Shown in pieces: positions 53,746 to 64,000 of a stretch of 64,000 nucleotides of DNA. The stretch covers positions 1,550,001 to 1,614,000 of the forward strand of contig NZ_CP075188.1 of assembly GCF_020510525.1 (NCBI RefSeq), in the 5' to 3' direction. The position numbers and the translations under genes are program-made. The DNA comes from Quatrionicoccus australiensis (lineage in GTDB: Bacteria > Pseudomonadota > Gammaproteobacteria > Burkholderiales > Rhodocyclaceae). Every line of letters begins with the position of its first letter. Position 1 is the stretch's first letter. The notes below the pieces were generated by a model. That model ran no database searches, was not told the origin of the DNA, and was given only the letters and a program-made list of their open reading frames with translations.

Positions 53746-54330
53746 GCCGAAGTCACCGAGCCGATCCTGGCCTGCCCGAACGATCCGGACGACGTCAAGA
53801 TCCTGTCCGAAGTCGCCGGCGCCAAGATCGACGAAGTCTTCATCGGCTCCTGCATGACCAACATCGGCCACTTCCGTGCCGCCGGCAAGGTCCTCGAAGG
53901 CAAGTCGGACATCCCGACCCGCCTGTGGATCGCCCCGCCGACCAAGATGGATGCGCTGATCCTGACCGAAGAAGGCTCACGGCGTCCTCGGCAAGTCCGG
54001 CGCGCGCATGGAAATGCCGGGCTGCTCGCTGCGCCCTTAAGGAAGTACCCTTGGGGTATGTATGGGCAACCAGGCACAGATCCGCAAGGGCTCCACCGCG
54101 ATCTCCACCTCCACCCGCAACTTCCCGAACCGCCTCGGTATCGACACCCAGGTCTATCTCGGTTCCGCCGAACTGGCCGCCATGTGCGCCCTGGCCGGCC
54201 GCATCGTGACTGTTGCGGAATACATGGAGCAGATCAAGCTGGTGAACGCCAAGGCCGGTGAAGTCTATCGCTAGATGAACTTCGACCAGATTCCGGAGTT
54301 TGTGGAACAGGCGGCTACGGTCGAGATGTA
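53740..54330 (+). pseudogene. Decayed acnB 3'-end copy
   Basis: About 590 bp match the last 195 codons of acnB (46590-47151) with scattered substitutions. Damage includes a 2-bp deletion near 53977 and replacement of TGC in the Fe-S motif GCSLC by about 30 bp containing two small palindromes (54032-54061). A nonsense change TAC to TAG follows near 54272. The natural TAA end (54328-54330) and a related terminator follow. It cannot make a functional aconitase. Confidence 0.92.
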
Positions 54331-54367
54331 ATTCGCGAAAATCGACGTTTTTTCAGCGTCGACCGCT

Positions 54368-54415
54368 AAAAAGCCCCCGTCGGCTCAGTGGCAACTGAGC
54401 GGCGGGGGCTTTTTT
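54368..54415. terminator. Terminator after the acnB fragment
   Basis: A long stem (GCCCCCGTCGGCTCAG paired with CTGAGCGGCGGGGGC) with loop TGGCAA is flanked by A5 and T6. It resembles the acnB terminator at 47197-47232 but has a longer stem. It can also terminate the convergent gene at 54431. Confidence 0.93.
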
Positions 54416-54430
54416 ACCTACCGGCGGCGC

Positions 54431-54982
54431 TCAGTTAGCGGCGAAGGTTTCATTTTCGATCAACCAGCGGCCGTTGTTGCGGCGAACTTGCAGCGTCTTG
54501 GTGCCGTGGTCCTCGAGGCGGTCGGAGGTGTAGTCGAGGGCGAAGCTCAGCGTGGCGCGGTCGTTGCTGCCGAGTTCGATGGCGGTTTCACCTATCTTGA
54601 GATCGATGAACCTGGCCTGGCCGATGATGCGCTTGCGGGCGGCACGCCACTCTTCCGGGCTGTCGCTGTTACCGGCGTAGCCCGGCGCGTAGAAGGCGAG
54701 GTAGGTCGCGGTGTCCTGTTCCGACCAGGCCTTGCTCCATGCTTGCACCAGGTTGCGCAACTCGCCTTCGGCCTTTTCGCTGGGCGTGGCCAGGTGTTCG
54801 CCGCTGGGTGCCGGCGTCCCCGCCGCGGGCGGCAGGGCCTGGAGCATTGTATCCGGGGGCGCCGGCAAGGGCTGCGCACCGGAAAAGTCGGAAAAGATGC
54901 TGCTCAGGCTGAGTGCGAACATGCCGACGCCGATCGAGATGGCGGCCAGCTTGATGCCTTGTCCTGTTTTGTCGTTAGCCAT
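54431..54982 (-). CDS. NTF2-like (Cds6-type) domain protein
   Basis: A 183-residue protein with one N-terminal membrane helix (LAAISIGVGMFALSLSSIF), a Pro/Ala-rich linker (about 35-65) and an NTF2/SnoaL-like fold. The fold region contains LVQAWSKAWSEQDTATYLAF, YAPGYAGNSDSPEEWRAARK and RWLIENETFA. Similar domains are attached to L,D-transpeptidases and secreted proteins. Role unknown; probably periplasmic with an N-terminal anchor. Confidence 0.75.
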   Translation of the reverse strand: MANDKTGQGIKLAAISIGVGMFALSLSSIFSDFSGAQPLPAPPDTMLQALPPAAGTPAPSGEHLATPSEKAEGELRNLVQAWSKAWSEQDTATYLAFYAPGYAGNSDSPEEWRAARKRIIGQARFIDLKIGETAIELGSNDRATLSFALDYTSDRLEDHGTKTLQVRRNNGRWLIENETFAAN

Positions 54983-55182
54983 TTCTGCTCCCTATGATTG
55001 TTGAATGGTTTGGTGACCAGGCAGCATTATTGAGCAAAAAATGATATTTAATCGATAATATGAAACTTATGGCGTCATAAATTTTCATATATTTAGCTTG
55101 TTTGCAAATGGCGCCGCGCATGATCCGGGGCGCTGTCCGGATACCTGATCCGAGCTGCCATGTCGGGCAAATTTGCGTTTTT

Positions 55183-55198
55183 TACCGGTCGACCGGTA
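55183..55198. repeat. 16-bp perfect palindrome with GGTCGACC core
   Basis: TACCGGTCGACCGGTA lies 15 bp beyond the 3' end of the YaiI gene. It shares its core with the palindrome at 38182-38199 and a shorter one after acnB (47177-47186). Confidence 0.7.
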
Positions 55199-55212
55199 CG
55201 GGCCGGCCTTTT

Positions 55213-55665
55213 TCAGGTCGTCGGGATTCGCGCCAGAAAACGATCAAGCTGGTTGGCGAAGGCCTGTCGGTCGGCCTGGCCGAAGGCGGCGGGGCCGCCG
55301 GTGTCGACGCCGGCACTGCGCAGTTCTTCCATGAAGTTGCGCATGGCCAGGCGTTCGCGGATGTTGGCGGTGGTGTACATCTCGCCGCGCGGGTTGAGGG
55401 CGTGGCCACCGCGCCCGATGACCAGCGAGGCGAGCGGGATGTCGGCGGTGATCACGAGATCGCCCGGCTGCACCTGCTCGACGATGTGCGCATCGGCGAC
55501 GTCGAAGCCGCTCGGCACCTGGATGGCGCGAATGAACTTCGACGGCGGCGTGCGCAGCATCTGGTTGGCAACCAGCGTCGTCTGGATCTGCCGGCGCTCG
55601 GCAGCGCGGAAGATGATTTCCTTGATCACGCCGGGGCAGGCGTCGGCATCGACCCAGATCTGCAT
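55213..55665 (-). CDS. YaiI/YqxD family (DUF188) protein
   Basis: A 150-residue DUF188 protein opening [20 protein letters not shown], with [30 protein letters not shown] and [20 protein letters not shown]. The acidic residues suggest a PIN-like nuclease fold, but no activity is established. Its 3' tail is duplicated at 53687-53745. It is 3 bp downstream of the hydrolase gene and likely co-transcribed. Confidence 0.92.
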   Translation of the reverse strand: MQIWVDADACPGVIKEIIFRAAERRQIQTTLVANQMLRTPPSKFIRAIQVPSGFDVADAHIVEQVQPGDLVITADIPLASLVIGRGGHALNPRGEMYTTANIRERLAMRNFMEELRSAGVDTGGPAAFGQADRQAFANQLDRFLARIPTT

Positions 55666-55668
55666 GCC

Positions 55669-56655
55669 TTATTTCCCGGTGGTCGACGGCGCCAGCGGGG
55701 CAAATTCGGCCGGCACCCAGGCATAGCCTCCCTTTTGTTCCTTGCGGACATGGCCGATGCCGGGGAAGGGCAGGTGCATGCCGGCGACCAGCAGGCGTTC
55801 TTTTGCGGCCTGCGCGAAGATGCGCTTGCGGGCGAGCACCGCCTGCTTGGGATCGTTGTCGAACTCGATGGCGACGTCGGGGCGGGCGAACTGCACGGCG
55901 TGGTTGTGCACCAGATCGCCGAGTACCAGCAGCTTGTCGTTGCCGCTCTCGAACAGGTAGCTGGCGTGGCCCGGCGTGTGGCCGTGCGTATCGACGCTGC
56001 GGATGCCGGCGAGCAGTTCGCGGTCGCTGTCGAAGGTCTTCCACTTGCCGGCGGCGCGGTAGGGGGCGGCGGCATCGCGCGCCATCTTGAAGAAGCCCTG
56101 CATTTCGGCCGGTGCCTGGGCGGCGATGCTTTCGCTCAGCCAGAAATCGTTGTCGGCCTGCGCCGACCAGACTTCGGCATTGGCGAAGACGGCCTTGCCT
56201 TCAGGCGTGACCAGGCCATTGACGTGGTCGCCGTGCAAATGGGTGACGAGCACCGTGTCGACCTGTTCCGGCGTGTAGCCAGCAGCTTTCAGGTTGGCGA
56301 CGATATTGCCGAGGCCCGGCCCGAACAGCTTGGCGGCGCCGGCATCGACTAGCACCAGCTTGCTGCCGGTATTGACCAGATAGGCATTGACCGCGGTCTG
56401 CACCTTCGGACCCTGCAGGAACTGGCGGGCGAGCAGGCGCTGCACGTCGCGTTTCTGGACGTTCTTGAGCAGTTTTTCGTCGAGGTCGATGGCGCCGTCG
56501 TAGAGCGCGGTGACTTCAAAAGCACCGACTTGCAGACGGTAATAGCCGGGAACCTGGGTCTGCTGCTGCGGTGCGGCGGCGCTCGCGAAGCCGGCGACGA
56601 GGATGCAGAGGCCGGCAAGGAGCAGGCGGGCCAGCGCTTGAGGCTTGTGGATCAT
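55669..56655 (-). CDS. Secreted metallo-beta-lactamase-fold hydrolase
   Basis: A 328-residue MBL-fold protein with a signal peptide (LARLLLAGLCILVAGFASA). Zinc motifs are HLHGDH (about residue 140), THGHTPGH (about 225), VLGDLVHNHA and a C-terminal GMHLPFPGIGH. It lacks fusions and may be a lactonase or other hydrolase; the substrate is not deducible. It is divergent from fecI-like sigma, with a Fur-like box in the shared region. Confidence 0.9.
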   Translation of the reverse strand: MIHKPQALARLLLAGLCILVAGFASAAAPQQQTQVPGYYRLQVGAFEVTALYDGAIDLDEKLLKNVQKRDVQRLLARQFLQGPKVQTAVNAYLVNTGSKLVLVDAGAAKLFGPGLGNIVANLKAAGYTPEQVDTVLVTHLHGDHVNGLVTPEGKAVFANAEVWSAQADNDFWLSESIAAQAPAEMQGFFKMARDAAAPYRAAGKWKTFDSDRELLAGIRSVDTHGHTPGHASYLFESGNDKLLVLGDLVHNHAVQFARPDVAIEFDNDPKQAVLARKRIFAQAAKERLLVAGMHLPFPGIGHVRKEQKGGYAWVPAEFAPLAPSTTGK

Positions 56656-56732
56656 GGCGTTCTCCTGGTTGGGGAGGGCAAGTATCCCATGACTGAGCGC
56701 GCAGATGGATTGACGCAGCGGATTTTGACTGG

Positions 56733-56751
56733 GAGAATGATAACGATTCTC
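56733..56751. promoter_or_regulatory. Fur-box-like palindrome
   Basis: GAGAATGATAACGATTCTC is a near-perfect 19-bp palindrome matching the Fur operator pattern (GATAATGATAATCATTATC). It lies 33 bp before the sigma-factor start and 78 bp before the divergent hydrolase gene, so iron could control both. Confidence 0.8.
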
Positions 56752-56783
56752 AACAAAACGCAGTTTTTCGACAGGGTGTACTC

Positions 56784-57299
56784 GTGAATATCGCGGCCAA
56801 TCCCACCGATGCCATCGCTCAGCTCTATGCGAGTCACCACGCCTGGCTGCATGCCTGGTTGCGCCGCAAGCTCGGCTGCAGCCACGGCGCCGCCGATCTG
56901 GCGCAGGACGTGTTCGTGCGCATTCTCGCCTCTCGCGATGCGCTGTGCGGCATGCGCGAGCCGCGCGCCTACCTGACGACGACGGCGCAGCGGCTGATGG
57001 TCGATCGCATCCGGCGCGAGGTGATCGAGCGCACCTATCTCGCCGAGCTGGCCATCGTCATGGAAAACGCGCCGACGCACCCGTCGCCCGAACAGATCCT
57101 GCTCACCCTGGAAGCGCTCGGGCAGATTGCCGACCTGCTGGCCGGCGTCTCGGCCAAGGCGCGCGAAGCCTTCCTGCTGCATTATCTGGAAGAGCGCTCG
57201 CATGCCGAGATTGCCGCGCAGTTGCAGGTCTCGACCCGCATGGTGCACAAGTACCTGGTGCAATGCCTGGTCCAGTGCGCCGCGGCGCGCCCGGATTGA
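56784..57299 (+). CDS. FecI-like ECF sigma factor
   Basis: A 171-residue ECF sigma factor starting at GTG. Region 2 has ASHHAWLHAWLRRKL-type sequence followed by AADLAQDVFVRILASRDAL and PRAYLTTTAQRLMVDRIRRE. Region 4 has REAFLLHYLEERSHAEIAAQ and STRMVHKYLVQCL. It should direct transcription of the TonB receptor operon when released by the FecR-like protein. A Fur-like box lies just upstream. Confidence 0.93.
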   Translation: MNIAANPTDAIAQLYASHHAWLHAWLRRKLGCSHGAADLAQDVFVRILASRDALCGMREPRAYLTTTAQRLMVDRIRREVIERTYLAELAIVMENAPTHPSPEQILLTLEALGQIADLLAGVSAKAREAFLLHYLEERSHAEIAAQLQVSTRMVHKYLVQCLVQCAAARPD

Positions 57300-57307
57300 G
57301 CCCGGGC

Positions 57308-58330
57308 ATGCAGGCCGGAGCCGACTCCGTCGCCGCCCAGGCGGCCGAATGGATTGTCCGCCTGAGTGCCGACGATGCCGGCGAACAGGCCGAGCTGGCG
57401 CAGCATTTCGCTGCCTGGCGCGCGGCCGATCCGCGGCACGAGGCGGCCGCCGGGCGCATGGAGGCGATGCTCGGCGAGTTGCAGGCGGTGCGCCGCAGCG
57501 GTGCCGCCCGCCCGGCCGGGCGGGCGCTGCGTGCCGCGCTGGGCGGCAAGGGGCGCAGCGGTGCCCGGCGCGGTGTCGCGCTGGCCCTGCTGCTTGCCGG
57601 CCTGAGTTTCCTTCCCGCCTGGTTCGGCCTGGCCGGCCAGGAACCGGGCTACTGGCTGACTGATCTGCGCTCGGCCGCCGGCGAGTGGTCGACGACCCGT
57701 CTGGCCGATGGCAGCACCATCGCGCTGGCCGGGCTCAGTGCGGTCAACCTCGCTTTTGATGGCAAAACGCGGCGCGTCGAACTGGTCCAGGGCGAGATCC
57801 TGGTCGATGTCGCGCACGACGCAACGCGGCCCTTCATTGTCGCGACCGAACATGGCAGCGTACGGGCGCTGGGCACGCGCTTCACGGTACGCCGCGAGGC
57901 CGGGGCGACGGTCGTCACCATGCTCGCTTCGCGCGTCGAGGTACGTCCGGCCGAGGCAGCCGCAGGGAGCGCCGGCGCGCTGGTCGTGCAGGCCGGCGAA
58001 AGCGTCCGTTTCAATGCCGACCGCCTGTTGCCGCCCGCGCCGGTCGATCCGCCCAGTGTCGATCGCGCCTGGGCGCAGCGCCAGTTCGTCGCCCAGGAAA
58101 TGCCGTTGCCCGACGTGCTCGATGAACTCGACCGGCAGCGCCCGGGGCGCATCGTCTTCGACCGGGCGGCGCTGGCCGGGCTCAAGGTGACGGCCGTCCT
58201 GCCGCTGACCGATACCGACCGCGCCTTGCAACTGCTGGTCAACAATTTCCCGGAATTGAGCATCCGCAGCTACTCGCCTTATCTGGTAACGGTCGACATG
58301 GCGAAAAACCCGAAAACCACGGCCCGGTAA
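57308..58330 (+). CDS. FecR-like anti-sigma / sigma regulator
   Basis: A 340-residue FecR protein. The cytoplasmic DUF4880 part (about 10-55) contains AAEWIVRLSADDAGEQAELA. A membrane helix lies at about 90-110 (GVALALLLAGLSFLPAWFGL). The periplasmic FecR domain has TTRLADGSTIALAGLSAVNL, GEILVDVAHDATRPFIVATE and GTRFTVRREAG, with a C-terminal STN-like segment. It transmits receptor occupancy to the sigma factor encoded 8 bp upstream. The ATG at 57308 is preferred; a TTG at 57296 overlaps the sigma stop. Confidence 0.92.
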   Translation: MQAGADSVAAQAAEWIVRLSADDAGEQAELAQHFAAWRAADPRHEAAAGRMEAMLGELQAVRRSGAARPAGRALRAALGGKGRSGARRGVALALLLAGLSFLPAWFGLAGQEPGYWLTDLRSAAGEWSTTRLADGSTIALAGLSAVNLAFDGKTRRVELVQGEILVDVAHDATRPFIVATEHGSVRALGTRFTVRREAGATVVTMLASRVEVRPAEAAAGSAGALVVQAGESVRFNADRLLPPAPVDPPSVDRAWAQRQFVAQEMPLPDVLDELDRQRPGRIVFDRAALAGLKVTAVLPLTDTDRALQLLVNNFPELSIRSYSPYLVTVDMAKNPKTTAR

Positions 58331-58494
58331 TTTTTTTTGCTTTTCCGGTTCCGCTTGCGCGATCTCGTCCGTCAAGTCAGATGAAGGACACGATCGGCCG
58401 CCAGGCATTTCCTGTTGGACAGGTGCGTTAGCCAGTTTCGCGTCGCGTCCTTCGTCCCGCTTGGGGATCAATTGCCAACAGGAAACCGACGCTC

Positions 58495-61272
58495 ATGCAC
58501 AACATCAAACCAGGCCCGTACGCCGGCATTGCCGGCGGTGCCCTCAAACCCCTTGTCTTCGCCCTGCACCTGGCGCTGTGCGGGATTGCCGCCAGCCCGG
58601 CCTTCGCGCAGTCGGCGAGCCAGGCCGCCGTGTACGACATTCCGGCCGGGCCGCTCGGCGAGGCGCTCAATCGTTTCGCGCTGCAGGCCGGAGTCGCCAT
58701 CGTGGTCGACGCGGCAAAACTGCGCGGTTTGCAGAGCCCCGGCCTGCACGGGCGTTACGACGTCGAGGCGGGCTTTGCCGCCTTGCTGCGCCATAGCGGC
58801 TACGGGATCAGCAAGACGGCGGCCGGTTACCTGCTCGTTCCCCAGCCTCGGCCGGTAACGGTTGCGCCGAACCGCGAGCACGAGGATCCGATGCTGGCCG
58901 AAACGCTGGTCGTCGAGCAGCGCGAGTCGTCCGGCACGACGGTCATCGACCGCCGCGTGATGGATGCGCTGACCGGCGGCAATGGCGACATCACCAGCAT
59001 CCTGCGCGTCATGCCGAATGTGCAGTTCGACAACAACCAGTTGCACACCGGCCGCCAGGGCGAAATCTCGCCGGCCGACATCAGCATCAACGGCGCCAAG
59101 TTCTACCAGAATCTCTACCAGCTCGACGGCATGTCCTTCAACAACGACATCGACCCGGCGAGCGGCGACAAGTCCTCGTCGATCACCGAAGTGACCTCAG
59201 CCAGCCAGGGCATGGCGATCGACAGCAGCCTGCTGTGCAAGATCACCGTGCGCGACGCAAATGTCCCGGTCGAGTACGGCGCCTTTACCGGCGGCGTCGT
59301 CTCGGCCGACACCTGCGCGCCGACCAAAACCTTTGCCGGCCAGGCCTCGATCGGCACGACCCGCTCGGAGTGGATGGAATACAAGATCGCGCCGGAGCAG
59401 CAGGGGACTTACGACAGCACGACCAGTTCGAACTATGCGCGTGCCTTCGACAAGTGGACCTACAAGCTGTCGCTGCAGGGCAAGCCGACCGAGAATCTCG
59501 GTCTGATCGGCAGTTTCATCCGGCGCACCTCGACCATCCCGCTCAACGGCGACTCGGCCTACAAGAATGGCGTCGGCGGTACGCCGGAGGAAACCCGGCG
59601 TACCGACAATTTCTTCGTCAAGGCCTTCTGGAAGGCGACTCCCGACAACAATGTCGACTTCTCCGTGCAGTACGCGCCGACTGCCGACGATCGTTTCATT
59701 TCGGCAATCAAGGACAGTCACTACACCTATAACGCCGGCGGTCTCGGTCTCAACGGCGGCATTGCCAGCCGTTTCGACCACTTCGTGCTCAGCCAGCGCC
59801 TGAGCATGACCGAGATGCAAAGCTCGCGCGACGGCGACTCCAGCCTCTACAAGACCTGGCGTTATTCGGCCGATGACAAGAACTGGGGGACGAGCACCCT
59901 GAGCAACGAAGGCGGTTACGGCGATGTCGAACAGAAACAGACGGCGCAGAACTACACAGCCAAGATCGACTGGGAGCCGCTCGCACTGTTCGGCACCGAG
60001 CACCGCCTGCAGGCCGGTTTCGAACTCGGCCACAAGGAGTCCTATTACAACCGCAAGACGCAGTACGAGTCCTACTACACACCGGCTTCCTACAGCGGCA
60101 ACTGCCTGCGCGCCGACGGTACGGTCGATCCCTACTGCTCGACGGCCGATACCGCGAACGGCTGGGCCGGACAGTACCTGAAGAGCAAGGTTGTCTATCT
60201 GGCCGGCAAGTTCACGGTCAAGGAAGACATGCAGAGCGTTTTCCTGCAGGACGAGATCCGCAAGGGCAATTTCATGGCCCGGCTCGGCCTGCGCTTCGAC
60301 TCGAGCAGCCTGGCCAAGGATGACACCCTGGCGCCGCGCGCCGCCTTTTTCTACGACCTGTTCGGCGACGGCCGTACGCGCTTCGAGGCCGGCGCCAACC
60401 GCTACTACGGGCGCAATTTCATGACCTACTACATGACGGCCAACCGCCTGTCGCTGCAGTCGGCCGTGCTGACCCGGAACAGTCTGACCGACTGGGGGCC
60501 GCTGGTGATGAGCACGACGTCCTCGATGTATCACTTCGAGGATCTCAAGGTGCCCTACGACGACGAAGCCATGCTCGCCTTCAAGCAGCGCATCGGCAGC
60601 ACGCTGCTCGGCATCAAGTACGTCGACCGGCGCAGTCGCGACCAGGTCGTGCGCGTGCTGCGCGCGGCCGGCGATTACTGGTTCGAGAACACCGGCACCA
60701 GCAACGCGCAGACCCTGTCGATGACGCTCGAAACGCAGCGCCCGTTCGTGGCCTGGGGAACGCGGACTTCGGTCATGGCCGGGATTGAACAGATCAAGTC
60801 GCACACCTCGCACACCGATTACTACACCAGCGACCAGGATTACAACGACAACCGCGGTCTCGATTACATCGTCTACGAAGGCAAGCTGATCAGCCCGATC
60901 GACAAGCCGGCCGACAACTACAACCGGCCGTGGACGGGCCGCCTGCTGTTCATGACAGAAATCCCCGCCGCCAACCTGAGCATCGGCAATTTCTTCCGCT
61001 ATCGCGCCGGTTACCAGAAGGTGGTCCAGAACGGCACCAAGGATGTCGGCGGCGTGACCTATACCAATTACGACCGCAAATCCTTCGACCCGGCGCTGAC
61101 CTGGGACATGCGCATCAACTGGGACGTGCCGGTGGCGACCCGGGAAAAGCCCTTCGTCATGCTGAGCATCGAGAACGTGCTTAACGCGACCAACGCGATC
61201 GAAAACTCCGGTTCCTATCTGATTTACGAAAAAGGCCGCCAGTTCTGGCTGGAAGTCGGTCTCAAATTCTGA
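58495..61272 (+). CDS. TonB-dependent receptor with STN signalling domain
   Basis: A 925-residue outer-membrane receptor. Signal peptide to about residue 39 (SPAFA). STN domain at about 45-118 (VYDIPAGPLGEALNRFALQA). TonB box ETLVV at 136-140. Plug domain about 148-280 and a beta-barrel ending in the aromatic signature FWLEVGLKF. The STN domain pairs with FecR to signal ligand binding. Barrel sequence is distant from known siderophore receptors, so the ligand is unknown. A 164-bp gap separates it from fecR and may hold its sigma-dependent promoter. Confidence 0.93.
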   Translation: MHNIKPGPYAGIAGGALKPLVFALHLALCGIAASPAFAQSASQAAVYDIPAGPLGEALNRFALQAGVAIVVDAAKLRGLQSPGLHGRYDVEAGFAALLRHSGYGISKTAAGYLLVPQPRPVTVAPNREHEDPMLAETLVVEQRESSGTTVIDRRVMDALTGGNGDITSILRVMPNVQFDNNQLHTGRQGEISPADISINGAKFYQNLYQLDGMSFNNDIDPASGDKSSSITEVTSASQGMAIDSSLLCKITVRDANVPVEYGAFTGGVVSADTCAPTKTFAGQASIGTTRSEWMEYKIAPEQQGTYDSTTSSNYARAFDKWTYKLSLQGKPTENLGLIGSFIRRTSTIPLNGDSAYKNGVGGTPEETRRTDNFFVKAFWKATPDNNVDFSVQYAPTADDRFISAIKDSHYTYNAGGLGLNGGIASRFDHFVLSQRLSMTEMQSSRDGDSSLYKTWRYSADDKNWGTSTLSNEGGYGDVEQKQTAQNYTAKIDWEPLALFGTEHRLQAGFELGHKESYYNRKTQYESYYTPASYSGNCLRADGTVDPYCSTADTANGWAGQYLKSKVVYLAGKFTVKEDMQSVFLQDEIRKGNFMARLGLRFDSSSLAKDDTLAPRAAFFYDLFGDGRTRFEAGANRYYGRNFMTYYMTANRLSLQSAVLTRNSLTDWGPLVMSTTSSMYHFEDLKVPYDDEAMLAFKQRIGSTLLGIKYVDRRSRDQVVRVLRAAGDYWFENTGTSNAQTLSMTLETQRPFVAWGTRTSVMAGIEQIKSHTSHTDYYTSDQDYNDNRGLDYIVYEGKLISPIDKPADNYNRPWTGRLLFMTEIPAANLSIGNFFRYRAGYQKVVQNGTKDVGGVTYTNYDRKSFDPALTWDMRINWDVPVATREKPFVMLSIENVLNATNAIENSGSYLIYEKGRQFWLEVGLKF

Positions 61273-61276
61273 GGTG

Positions 61277-62366
61277 ATGATGCATCGAGCAAGCAAACTG
61301 TTTTTCCTGGCCGCCGCCTGTCTGTGTTCGGCGGCGGCCTTTTCCGCCGAGCCCTGCCGCCAGGAGGCGGCCTGGGACGTCGCCTGCCTGCGCCAGCGCT
61401 ATGCCGTGCCGCTCAAGGCCTGGCCGGCACCACGTATCGAGGGCGGTGGCGAGTGGCGGGAAATGGCAGCGGTCAACCCGCCCGATTTGCCCAAAACCGT
61501 GCCCTATGCGCTGCTCCGCCTGGGCATCCGGCTGTTCTACGACAAGGCGCTCTCCGACTCGGGGGAAATCGCCTGCGCTTCCTGTCACCGGCCCGACCAT
61601 GCCTTTGCCGACACGCTGCCGGTGACGCCCGGCCATGCCGGGCGCAAGGGCATGCGCAATGCGCCGGCGCTGGTCGGCGTCAGTCACGCGACCAGCCTGT
61701 TCTGGGACGGCCGCTCGCCGACCCTGGAGCACCAGGCGCTCGGCCCGGTGGCCGATCCGGCCGAAATGGCGATGGCGCTCGACAAGCTGCCCGGCAAGCT
61801 CGCCGCCATTGCCGGCTACCGCGAGGATTTCCGCCGCGCCTACGGCGACGACGCGGTGACGCTGCCGCGCATCCAGTCGGCGCTGGCCGCCTACGAGCGT
61901 ACGCTGGTGCCGACGCCGACCCGTTTCGATGCCTTCCTCAAGGGCCAGGCGCAGGCGCTCGACGACAAGGAACTGCTCGGCCTGCACCTGTTCCGCACCA
62001 AGGCCGGCTGCATGACCTGCCACCACGGCCCGGCGCTCAGCGACAACAAGTTCCACAATCTCGGCCTGACCTGGTTCGGGCGCAAGTACGAGGATCTCGG
62101 GCGCTACAAGGTGACCGGCGACGTCAGGGATGTCGGCAAATTCAGGACGCCGACCCTGCGCAACGTGGCGCAGAGCGGACCGTGGATGCACAACGGCCTG
62201 TTCCCGGCACTGCGCGGCATTCTCAACATGTACAACGCCGGCATGCCGCGGCCCAAACCGGTCAACGAAGCCCAGGCGGTCGACCCGCGTTTTCCGGTCA
62301 ATTCCGAGCTGCTCAAGCCGCTTGATCTGAACGAAGAGGAAATCCGGGCGCTCGAGGCTTTCCTCC

Positions 62367-62377
<11 letters not shown>
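61277..62377 (+). CDS. Di-heme cytochrome c peroxidase / MauG-family protein
   Basis: A 366-residue exported di-heme protein (signal peptide SKLFFLAAACLCSAAAFS). Two CxxCH heme sites: CASCH (about residue 98) and CMTCH (about 247). It has MRNAPALVGVSHATSLFWDG, RSPTLEHQALGPVADPAEM and the C-terminal GPWMHNGLFPALRGILNMYN, all typical of CcpA/MauG proteins. It may reduce peroxide or, like MauG/MbnH, oxidise a protein or peptide substrate. It follows the receptor by 4 bp and overlaps the M16 protease gene by 11 bp. In-frame starts also exist at 61274 and 61280. Confidence 0.93.

Positions 62378-64000
<1,623 letters not shown>

Noticed and set aside
53614..54261. Independent aconitase-like gene
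   Set aside because: It is a partial acnB copy with a deletion, an insertion and a nonsense codon, and lacks the catalytic N-terminal domains.

Overview
The window comes from a GC-rich betaproteobacterial chromosome, most likely Rhodocyclales (Azonexaceae/Rhodocyclaceae, Dechloromonas/Azonexus-like). This is inferred from gene content rather than from a database search. The supporting genes are the CysI-like reductase/DUF934/APS-reductase sulfate cluster, AcnB, DUF2863, DUF1439, FecI/FecR regulation and abundant PAS/HDOD/HD-GYP signalling proteins. No rRNA, tRNA or CRISPR array was recognised.

Layout. 1-6.7 kb: the start of ycaO, then a translationally coupled pair, a CBS-PAS-GAF sensor and a large hybrid histidine kinase. 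6.8-14.2 kb: a three-part fusion (cNMP-binding, acetate-kinase-like, PduL-like), then the sulfate-assimilation block cysH-DUF934-cysI-tauE with divergent cysB. 14.2-20 kb: two HDOD signalling proteins, a parvulin, BolA, YciI, YciB, and an HD-GYP response regulator followed by an HPt protein. 20-24 kb: bioF-bioH-bioC-bioD, headed by a ParDE-type toxin-antitoxin pair that is translationally coupled to bioF. 24.4-26.5 kb: an IS630-family element inserted into the end of a low-GC gene. 26.6-34.4 kb: bioA, DUF2863 and housekeeping genes (PEBP, AraC, yaaA, PIN, dusC, a TrmB-like methyltransferase, YkgJ). 34.6-36.8 kb: a CphA2-like cyanophycin-synthetase relative. 37-43.6 kb: tag, rhomboid protease, ovoA (ovothiol), DUF1439. 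43.7-47.2 kb: a dispersed repeat family carrying DnaA boxes, a tautomerase, and acnB.

47.2-54.4 kb is an accessory island bracketed by acnB 3'-end sequence. It has a sulfotransferase-glycosyltransferase gene frameshifted in a G8 tract, an FkbM methyltransferase, two paralogous AMP-forming ligases (one frameshifted), an IS3 transposase remnant, and a chimeric junction joining a yaiI tail to a decayed acnB tail. 54.4-64 kb holds an NTF2-like protein, YaiI, a secreted metallo-beta-lactamase-fold hydrolase, and a locus with a Fur-box-like palindrome upstream. That locus is FecI, FecR, a TonB receptor with an STN domain, a di-heme peroxidase and an M16 protease, which runs off the window.

Most worth following up: the cNMP/AckA/PduL fusion, whose kinase signature motifs are altered; repeated CysH C-terminal coding cassettes behind cysH; the toxin-antitoxin-led biotin operon; the island at acnB with a possible phase-variable tract; and the TonB receptor/peroxidase/M16 protease locus, which resembles a peptide- or protein-scavenging system.
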